DNA from: Treponema sp.
Lineage (GTDB): Bacteria > Spirochaetota > Spirochaetia > Treponematales > Breznakiellaceae
NCBI GenBank assembly: GCA_031272575.1
Contig: JAISTO010000149.1
Location: forward strand, 1-11,970
Length of the DNA: 11,970 bases
Direction of reading: 5' to 3'
Shown here: positions 1 through 4,708 of the stretch, one piece after another
Numbering within the stretch: position 1 is the first letter of the stretch
How the letters are laid out: every line of letters begins with the position of its first letter
Program-made: the position numbers and the translations under genes
The notes under the pieces: generated by a model
Told to the model about the DNA's origin: nothing
The model's database searches: none
Seen by the model: only the letters and a program-made list of their open reading frames with translations

Positions 1-600
1 GAAGTTATAAGTGCGGCCGCTCTTGTCTATTTTGTAACCGGACAGCGATCCCTCCTTTACCTCGTATAGCCCTGTTCCCCCCGAGACTATTTCACCCGAT
101 CCGGAAGCCATGTTTGAAGGCAAAAGAACTCTGTCAGCCATTAGCACACGACAGGGGTCACTCCCTCTGTTTTCTACGGAAAAGTACACCTTTTCTGTCA
201 TCAAAGTATCGCGTTGTACGATGCTATCCAAAGGAGGAATGGGAGGGATGACGTTATTTTGATCAGCCTCAATATCCGCCACCATCACCCCCTGGGTTGC
301 CTCTGTTGGCGTGTAGATGATCCGCAGCAAGGCGTCAAGCGCCACATGGTAACTGATGTAAAAATAACTGCGGCCGGCCGCCCACTCAATTTTTCGCGAC
401 AAGGTGTTCGGGGTGACCACGGTTATTTTATCAGCATCCTGACGAGCATGAGCAGTGTAGATCGTCACCGGGAAACCACGCTCCCTGTTGTCAAACTGGA
501 CGGTCGTTTTGGCAGCAGTTGGGTCCTCTGTCACACCCTGGGGACAGCCCGTCAACAGTACGGCCATTACGGCCGGGATAACAAAAAGAATCTTTCTCAT
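1..600 (-). CDS. Lipoprotein, paralogue of the upstream FN3/beta-helix lipoprotein; 3' end outside the window
   Basis: The frame is open from the ATG at 600 through 200 codons to the window edge, so the C-terminus is missing. The start has a strong Shine-Dalgarno AAGGAGG at 607-613, 6 nt upstream. The product begins MRKILFVIPAVMAVLLTGC, a lipoprotein signal peptide with lipobox LTGC and acylated Cys19, so it should be anchored in a membrane facing outwards. The rest aligns with residues about 41-210 of the next gene upstream: KTTVQFDN, FPVTIY, TLSR, YFY(L/I)SYH, (V/I)YTP, IEAD, V(F/Y)FS(M/V)EN and LSGYKID occur in the same order. Its ATG overlaps the upstream gene's TGA (ATGA, 597-600), so it is probably translated from the same mRNA by coupling. 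FN3 and beta-helix parts may follow beyond the edge, but that is inference. Molecular function is unknown. Confidence 0.85.
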   Translation of the reverse strand, partial: MRKILFVIPAVMAVLLTGCPQGVTEDPTAAKTTVQFDNRERGFPVTIYTAHARQDADKITVVTPNTLSRKIEWAAGRSYFYISYHVALDALLRIIYTPTEATQGVMVADIEADQNNVIPPIPPLDSIVQRDTLMTEKVYFSVENRGSDPCRVLMADRVLLPSNMASGSGEIVSGGTGLYEVKEGSLSGYKIDKSGRTYNF

Positions 601-1145
601 TCCCATCCTCCTTCGCTGCCGGTCAGGCGGAGGTTCAGGTTAACCCCCGCGCCGGCAGTCGTATTGCGTTTTAGGGCCGCAGCGCCCGTTTCTTCATTTG
701 CGGTGACATAGACCGCGTGCCCGTAGTTGTTACCGTCAGTAGCCGTGTTTTTCTGCGAACCCGACGCGTTCGAGCCGTAAATAACACCGCCGGTCTTGGT
801 AAAGGGACTGGACCTAGCTGCATGATACTCATGATACACGCCACCGCCCCATTTCGCGGTATTCCCGCTGATAGTCCCTCCGCTCATCGTAAAGATGCCG
901 TTGTTGAATACCGCGCCGCCGGAGTTCGCCACGGTATGTCCGCTGATGGTTCCCTCATTCATAATAAAGGTCCCTTCCACATACACGCCACCGCCGGCAG
1001 AACTCGCCGCGGAAGACGTATTATGACTGATGGTTCCCCCATTCATAATAAAGATCTGGTTCTCGCCCACACACACTCCGTTGCCGACCGATACAGAGTC
1101 AGGTCCCCCGGATGCAGCATTATTCGAAATAGAACCGCCGTTCAT
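597..1145 (-). CDS. C-terminal part of the beta-helix lipoprotein, separated by a frameshift
   Basis: This 182-residue frame has no signal peptide and no Shine-Dalgarno before its ATG at 1145. It opens directly inside a repeat (MNGGSISNN) and carries further units (FIMNGGTISHN, FIMNEGTISGH, FTMSGGTISGN, degenerate FTKTGGVIYGS) with GGGVY links between them. This is the same parallel beta-helix pattern as the end of the preceding frame. Reading one frame across the G-run at 1163-1170 gives WGGANGTFTMNGGSISNN, a regular unit, so this is the missing C-terminus of the gene starting at 3142. It ends NLNLRLTGSEGGWE with TGA at 597-599, overlapping the next ATG. As sequenced, it could be made separately only by re-initiation, because the preceding frame's TGA overlaps this ATG (ATGA, 1142-1145). 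Confidence 0.75.
   Translation of the reverse strand: MNGGSISNNAASGGPDSVSVGNGVCVGENQIFIMNGGTISHNTSSAASSAGGGVYVEGTFIMNEGTISGHTVANSGGAVFNNGIFTMSGGTISGNTAKWGGGVYHEYHAARSSPFTKTGGVIYGSNASGSQKNTATDGNNYGHAVYVTANEETGAAALKRNTTAGAGVNLNLRLTGSEGGWE
607..613 (-). promoter_or_regulatory. Ribosome binding site of the partial lipoprotein gene
   Basis: AAGGAGG on the minus strand, 6 nt before the ATG at 600. It lies inside the last codons of the upstream gene and fixes the start of the downstream lipoprotein. Confidence 0.75.
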
Positions 1146-1535
1146 GGTGAAGGTACCATTGGCCCCCCCCAGATGTGCAGGTAAACGCCGACGCCCGCTA
1201 TTGTATAGGGCGAGGGCGATGACGCGGTGTTATTCGCAATGGAGCCGCCATTCATGGTAAAATCCGCGCAGTACACGTAGACGCCAGCACCAATGGCGTT
1301 GCCGTAAGTGGAGGTAACGCTGTTCCCGCTGATTTCTCCACCGTTCATGATGAAATTGCCTGGAGACCACACAACCACTCCACCGCCAGAGGCACCCCAT
1401 GTCACCGTTTTGTTGTTGCCGGTGATCTTTCCGCCGTCCATGCGAAAGGTACCGCCATTATAAATTTTAATTTCGACCGCATGCCAGGCAGCGCCTTTCA
1501 GAGTCGACCCCGCTTTCATGAGAAACGTGCCGCCG
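640..1535 (-). repeat. Protein-level tandem beta-helix repeat region
   Basis: Seven clear units of the form F-x-M-x-x-G-x-I-x-x-(N/H), one degenerate unit near the C-terminus (FTKTGGVIYGS) and one at the start (FLMKAGSTLKG). They are separated by variable linkers of about 15-35 residues, usually containing GGGVYV or GAGVYV. Each unit should form one or more coils of a parallel beta-helix. The DNA copies (for example ttcatggtaaa and ttcatgatgaa on the plus strand) are similar enough to recombine. The region spans the frame break. Confidence 0.8.
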
Positions 1536-3142
1536 GATAGCGTTACCAGACAATACTGCAGGTTGTTGCCATCCAGGGTAACGTTACTGTCAAGGACCAG
1601 GGTAACGCCCTCCGGGATTGCGTCAAAAAGCACTGCTGCGTTGTTAGTAATTGTTCGATTCGCGGCGCCGCCCCGGAGGAAGATGGTTTTTACCGCGCCG
1701 CCTGAAAAGATTACACTGGAAGAGAGCGAGAAATCCCCGGTCAGATTAATGACGTATCTCCCGCCCTCAGCAGCATTGATGTCGGCAACAGCGGCGGAAA
1801 ATTTTTCTTCGGAACCAGCGTTGTACTCCTTACTGATGCTCGCGTCTGTGGTGACCACGGAGGAACGTGTACTTTCTCCCGCGACATTGACCGCGCTCAC
1901 CTGGTAGTAATACGTAATCCCCCCAACAGATGTGGCATCGGTGTACCAGGGAGACACGCTGGTGCCTATCATCTGGTACGGTCCGGTTTCACCTGTTTCG
2001 GCACGGTACACGCGGTAAGACTGCGCCCCGGGAACCCTGTCCCATTCCAAAGTAAGTTGTTCCCCAGAGGCAAAGCGGAGATTCTGCGGCTCTCCCGGGG
2101 GAACACGCGGCGTCTTGACCCGAACCTTGGTCGACTCCGGACTGTCACCCGTTACATTGCAGGCAACTACATAGAACTCGTACCAGGTATCGATCTCGAG
2201 ATCGGTCACAAAAGCCTGGGAACTGTCTTCCCCCTCCACCCTCAGCGAGGCAAAGTCTTTGCTGTTCGTGTCGGCGCGGCCGTAACAGATCAGGTAAGAA
2301 TCCGCGTCCGTGACCGGAGTCCAGGACACGAGGGCTTCGACCCCCGACGCCTGGAGAACGACCTTAACGTTTTCCGGCATGGCCGGCGTATCAATGCCCG
2401 GACTTATGTTGGCAAAAGTTACCGGCGTATCCGTGTCGAATCTGACTCCTGTGCCCGTAAACGTGAAACGGTAGTAGTGACCGTCGACAAACTTCCCGTC
2501 GGGAAGTGAAGCAGAGGGAAAGTCATAATAAATGGAGTTTCGATCTATTTTGTAACCGGATAAGAGTCTCGAATCGTTTTTGTCTAAACGGTACACCGCT
2601 GTGTTACCCACATCTATGAGTTCAGAAGTCACGTGTAAGGGAGAAAGAATACTATCGCCTTTCACCACGCGGCAGGCAAAATCTCCCTTGTTTTCCATAG
2701 AAAAGAAAACATCCTGCGTCATAACAACGCCGGGGTCTTCCAGGAGAGGAATTTCAACCGTGGTGTTTATATCAGCCTCAATATACTTCGGCACCTCGGC
2801 TTGCGCTTGGTTGCTTGGTGTGTAGACCAGTTGCACCAGTTGTTGCTCCTTAATCGCGAAATGATAACTGAGGTAGAAATAGTTAGGCCCTGACTCCAAC
2901 TCTTTCTGCCGCGACAAGGTCCTCGGGTTGACATCGATGATCTTATCGGTGCGTCCATCATCAGCATAGATCGTTACCGGAAAATCACCGCCCCTGTTGT
3001 CAAACTGGACGGTGGTTTTGGGAACAACCGGGGTTTCGGTCGCGGCATTAGGACACCCCATAAAAAGCACGGCCGTCATGGCCAGGATAACCAGCAGCCT
3101 GTCGGACTTGTATTGTCGCGGCTGCTTTTGCAGTGTACGCAT
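1142..3142 (-). CDS. Lipoprotein with N-terminal family domain, two FN3 domains and beta-helix repeats; truncated by a frameshift
   Basis: The start is taken at ATG 3142, not at the upstream in-frame codon at 3181, because AGGCGG at 3150-3155 lies 7 nt before it and the signal peptide begins there. The 666 residues are: signal peptide with lipobox FMGC (Cys30); a family domain at about 41-235 shared with both neighbouring lipoproteins; two fibronectin type III domains at about 254-345 and 349-432 (TPAMPENVKV..VSW.., then PGEPQNLRF..LEWDRV..SYRVYR); and from about 437 a right-handed beta-helix region with units FRMDGGKITGN, FIMNGGEISGN and FTMNGGSIANN. The frame fails at a G8 run (1163-1170) and stops after a short off-frame tail PMVPSP. 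Adding one G or removing two joins it to the frame at 597-1145, giving about 848 or 847 residues. It is probably a cell-surface adhesin or binding protein, but the ligand is unknown. It is the middle gene of a three-gene operon. Confidence 0.82.
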   Translation of the reverse strand: MRTLQKQPRQYKSDRLLVILAMTAVLFMGCPNAATETPVVPKTTVQFDNRGGDFPVTIYADDGRTDKIIDVNPRTLSRQKELESGPNYFYLSYHFAIKEQQLVQLVYTPSNQAQAEVPKYIEADINTTVEIPLLEDPGVVMTQDVFFSMENKGDFACRVVKGDSILSPLHVTSELIDVGNTAVYRLDKNDSRLLSGYKIDRNSIYYDFPSASLPDGKFVDGHYYRFTFTGTGVRFDTDTPVTFANISPGIDTPAMPENVKVVLQASGVEALVSWTPVTDADSYLICYGRADTNSKDFASLRVEGEDSSQAFVTDLEIDTWYEFYVVACNVTGDSPESTKVRVKTPRVPPGEPQNLRFASGEQLTLEWDRVPGAQSYRVYRAETGETGPYQMIGTSVSPWYTDATSVGGITYYYQVSAVNVAGESTRSSVVTTDASISKEYNAGSEEKFSAAVADINAAEGGRYVINLTGDFSLSSSVIFSGGAVKTIFLRGGAANRTITNNAAVLFDAIPEGVTLVLDSNVTLDGNNLQYCLVTLSGGTFLMKAGSTLKGAAWHAVEIKIYNGGTFRMDGGKITGNNKTVTWGASGGGVVVWSPGNFIMNGGEISGNSVTSTYGNAIGAGVYVYCADFTMNGGSIANNTASSPSPYTIAGVGVYLHIWGGPMVPSP
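1163..1170 (-). repeat. Run of eight G at the frame break of the beta-helix lipoprotein
   Basis: The minus strand reads T-GGGGGGGG-CC. With eight G the frame gives WGGPMVPSP and stops at 1142. With nine G it gives WGGANGTFTMNGG, and with six WGANGTFTMNGG, both continuing to the natural end at 597. This is either a slippage site (phase variation), a fixed disabling mutation or a sequencing error. Confidence 0.8.
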
Positions 3143-3149
3143 TGTGTTA

Positions 3150-3155
3150 CCGCCT
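3150..3155 (-). promoter_or_regulatory. Ribosome binding site of the FN3/beta-helix lipoprotein
   Basis: AAAAGGCGG with core AGGCGG, 7 nt before the ATG at 3142. It is slightly weaker than the AAGGAGG sites of the two flanking lipoprotein genes. It decides against the in-frame start at 3181. Confidence 0.6.
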
Positions 3156-3170
3156 TTTAAACACAGTGAC

Positions 3171-3191
3171 GGCCCCGCCAACAGCGGGACC
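3171..3191 (-). other. Intercistronic GC hairpin between the two lipoprotein genes
   Basis: GGTCCCGC, loop TGTTG, GCGGGGCC: an 8-bp stem with one G-T pair. It lies 11 nt after the stop of the 258-residue lipoprotein and 16 nt before the next Shine-Dalgarno. No proper T-run follows (TGTGTTTAAAA comes 6 nt later), so it is more likely an mRNA-stabilising or attenuating hairpin than a full terminator. Confidence 0.45.
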
Positions 3192-3201
3192 GCCGCCCGT
3201 A

Positions 3202-3978
3202 TTATTCCGGCTCCTCCAGGTCGTCAAGAGAGAGCTTCCCGCCCCTCCCATTGTCGGTATTCTGCTTACCGTCCCACTGGAACTTGCCGCTCTTCAGAAC
3301 GGTAATCTGGTAAACATAATCAAGTTCAAGGTTGAGCATATCCGTAGAAACCGACGCCCCGGTACTGTCTATCAGTTGACCTGCATCACTCAGGGCTTTT
3401 TCATAGCCCGGCCAGCCAATCTTGTAAGAGCCCACATTGACCGTACTGTTGTAGGTGTTTCCCACTTTCCCCACGTCAACGGCGAGCGTGGCAGTTTCAG
3501 CGTCACTCAGCACGGTAAAATCAGTTTCCACATTGACTCGGGTATCGCCCTTGATGAGGCTGAGCCCATTGCCTGATGCATTGACAATGACGAGATAGGC
3601 GCTCCCCGTTGAAAAGGTCTGGGCCGTATCCACAAAGTCGTTGGCGTTGATGATTGTCGTTCCGGTTTCCTTGATATTGACACTTTTAAACCACGACTGC
3701 CCGCGGACAGCCTCATTCTCATGGCTTTGGGAGAATGTCGGCTTGATCGTGATCACATTATTGTGCCTGAAGTCGTACTTTTTGATCACAGGAAAAAAAT
3801 TATAGGTACCCGGAGTCAAATGAATCTGCGTATAATCGTTGGCGTAATCGTGATAGTCTACGCCCGCCTTCACGGTCCCGTTCTCCGTATCGCCGCCGGT
3901 GTTGAGATTAAGTTCACACCCGACGATAGCCGTCAGCGCCGCGAACAGCGCTATCCACCGCACACTTTTTGTCATCAT
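3202..3978 (-). CDS. Lipoprotein of 258 residues, first gene of the lipoprotein operon
   Basis: The start is at ATG 3978 (MMTKSVRW), with AAGGAGG at 3986-3992, 7 nt upstream. The longer in-frame extension to 4080 lies in leader DNA and is rejected. The signal peptide ends in lipobox IVGC with acylated Cys21, followed by an Asn/Gly/Thr-rich linker (ELNLNTGGDTENG). The mature domain has beta-rich segments and no recognised catalytic motif. Its second half aligns loosely with residues about 145-230 of the FN3/beta-helix lipoprotein: YLVIVNASGNG..LIKGD..V.. and VGSYKI against VFFSMENKGD..VVKGD.. and LSGYKI, then LELDYVYQITV against DGHYYRFTF. I therefore infer a divergent single-domain member of the same family. 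It ends in an acidic tail (LDDLEEPE). It is likely co-transcribed with the two lipoprotein genes downstream. Function is unknown. Confidence 0.85.
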   Translation of the reverse strand: MMTKSVRWIALFAALTAIVGCELNLNTGGDTENGTVKAGVDYHDYANDYTQIHLTPGTYNFFPVIKKYDFRHNNVITIKPTFSQSHENEAVRGQSWFKSVNIKETGTTIINANDFVDTAQTFSTGSAYLVIVNASGNGLSLIKGDTRVNVETDFTVLSDAETATLAVDVGKVGNTYNSTVNVGSYKIGWPGYEKALSDAGQLIDSTGASVSTDMLNLELDYVYQITVLKSGKFQWDGKQNTDNGRGGKLSLDDLEEPE

Positions 3979-3985
3979 GACAAAT

Positions 3986-3992
3986 CCTCCTT
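3986..3992 (-). promoter_or_regulatory. Ribosome binding site of the 258-residue lipoprotein
   Basis: AAGGAGG on the minus strand, 7 nt before ATG 3978. A second ATG follows at once (3975), but 3978 has the better spacing. Confidence 0.75.
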
Positions 3993-4019
3993 TTGAAAAA
4001 AGGGATATAACATATACTC

Positions 4020-4033
4020 CCCGCGTACGCGGG
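4020..4033. promoter_or_regulatory. 14-bp perfect palindrome, possible operator
   Basis: CCCGCGTACGCGGG is its own reverse complement. It sits 42-55 nt before the lipoprotein start at 3978. It could be a repressor or activator site or, in RNA, a 5-bp stem with a GUAC loop close to the ribosome site. No known regulator is assigned. Confidence 0.4.
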
Positions 4034-4142
4034 AAGCCGCGCCCCGGCAGAGATTCCGCCGGAACACGTAAAGCGGACACAAGGCCGCCTCACGCCAAAG
4101 GAGAGAATAGAGTAGAGAAAAAAATGAGTTTACGAGCGGGAC

Positions 4143-4153
4143 GGGGGGGGGGG
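4143..4153. repeat. Run of eleven G (plus strand) in the lipoprotein leader
   Basis: A homopolymer of eleven G on the plus strand (C in the lipoprotein mRNA). It lies about 165 nt before the ATG at 3978 and about 190 nt downstream of the predicted transcription start. Runs of this length are prone to slippage. Confidence 0.85.
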
Positions 4154-4225
4154 CACAACAACACTATTCTGGTGTGTTACCGCGATTCCACGCCCGCAAG
4201 CGCGCCCCGCACGGAGAGAAGAAGC

Positions 4226-4249
4226 GCCCCGGAAAGGGGCTGTTTTTTT
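4226..4249 (+). terminator. Rho-independent terminator on the plus strand with no gene before it
   Basis: Stem GCCCC (4226-4230), loop GGAAA, stem GGGGC (4236-4240), then TG and seven T (4243-4249). The stem is short but all G-C and the T-run is good. On the minus strand the run is A, so it would not stop lipoprotein transcription. No plus-strand gene ends nearby. It may end an antisense or small RNA, or guard the leader from rightward transcription. Confidence 0.5.
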
Positions 4250-4346
4250 GACACAAAACTCGCAATGCATACCTGTTCCTCATACGCGCCGTCTCCGGCA
4301 GCGTCAAGCAGTATCCGCAAAAGTTCCCTTCGCGGACTATAAAGGC

Positions 4347-4376
4347 AGTATACTCTATAGCGAAAAAATATGTCAA
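4347..4376 (-). promoter_or_regulatory. Sigma70-type promoter of the lipoprotein operon
   Basis: On the minus strand TTGACA (4376-4371), 18-bp spacer, TATACT (4352-4347). The -35 is perfect and the -10 has one mismatch from TATAAT. Transcription should start near 4340, giving a leader of about 360 nt before ATG 3978 that contains the eleven-base homopolymer, the palindrome and the GCCCC hairpin. Confidence 0.65.
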
Positions 4377-4438
4377 TAGGGCTGCTCCCCATTCACGGGA
4401 AAATAAGCAGAATTATCCGCAAAACTACTTAACAAACG

Positions 4439-4469
4439 TTGGGAATTTGGAAAGTTTTCGCAGTATACT
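4439..4469 (+). promoter_or_regulatory. Possible weak promoter of the rightward operon
   Basis: TATACT at 4464-4469 with TTGGGA at 4439-4444, a 19-bp spacer. The -10 is good; the -35 and spacer are poor. It is the only reasonable plus-strand site seen before the mutase gene. Its -10 lies in AGTATACT (4462-4469), an 8-bp palindrome also present at 4347-4354 in the minus-strand promoter. Confidence 0.3.
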
Positions 4470-4483
4470 ATAGGGTTAGGAGG

Positions 4484-4566
4484 TAACCGCGAATTACGCG
4501 AATGAACGCGAATAATACAAAAGTATTCGTGATAATTCGCGTAATTCGTTAGCAACGAAGTTGCTA
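4484..4566. repeat. Hairpin repeat element with mirrored triple CGCGAAT-like units
   Basis: Left arm: CGCGAAT at 4488-4494, 4497-4503 and 4507-4513 (start-to-start 9 then 10 nt). Right arm, inverted: ATTCGTG 4525-4531, ATTCGCG 4535-4541, ATTCGTT 4544-4550 (10 then 9 nt). The two arms meet at ATAC-AAAA-GTAT. The element continues into a perfect small inverted repeat TAGCAAC-GAA-GTTGCTA (4550-4566). The left arm recurs at 11928-11957 with 28 of 30 matches, so this is a dispersed repeat, probably MITE- or REP-like. No coding sequence lies inside. Confidence 0.7.
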
Positions 4567-4708
4567 CTAAATTCGGTCGATCCCGCGTCATTTTCCCCGG
4601 CCACCCCCTGCCCCTGCGAGAGAGGTGACTCCCCCACCAGAGAAGGCCAGCGCGGCTGCGCTGCCGCCCCACTTGACTCCCGCGCCCCTTTCACCCCAGC
4701 ATACCCCT

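Larger units (their letters stand above)
3979..4708. other. Divergent intergenic control region without a convincing gene
   Basis: This 730-nt stretch separates the minus-strand lipoprotein operon from the plus-strand housekeeping operon. From left to right it holds the lipoprotein Shine-Dalgarno, a 14-bp palindrome, a run of eleven G, an orphan plus-strand terminator, the minus-strand promoter, a weak plus-strand promoter, a hairpin element of mirrored CGCGAAT-like units, and a pyrimidine-rich segment (about 4590-4708) with a small hairpin CAGCGC-GGCT-GCGCTG at 4648-4663. Open frames crossing it (for example plus 4124-4342 and minus 4177-4392) lack ribosome sites and recognisable products. 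Confidence 0.7.

Noticed and set aside
3979..4080. 34-residue N-terminal extension of the 258-residue lipoprotein
   Set aside because: It would place the signal peptide internally. AAGGAGG at 3986-3992 and the MMTKSVRW signal sequence fix the start at 3978.
4124..4342. Plus-strand open frame starting MSLRAGRGGGHNN
   Set aside because: It crosses the eleven-G run and a terminator, has no well-spaced ribosome site, and the product is low-complexity.
4177..4392. Minus-strand open frame in the lipoprotein leader (MGSSPIDIFF...)
   Set aside because: Its ATG lies upstream of the predicted transcription start, it has no ribosome site, and no family resemblance was seen.
4625..4708. 28-residue N-terminal extension of the phosphosugar mutase
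   Set aside because: Low-complexity Pro/Ala sequence from a pyrimidine-rich intergenic stretch; the family N-terminus begins near MEKQEITARARRY.
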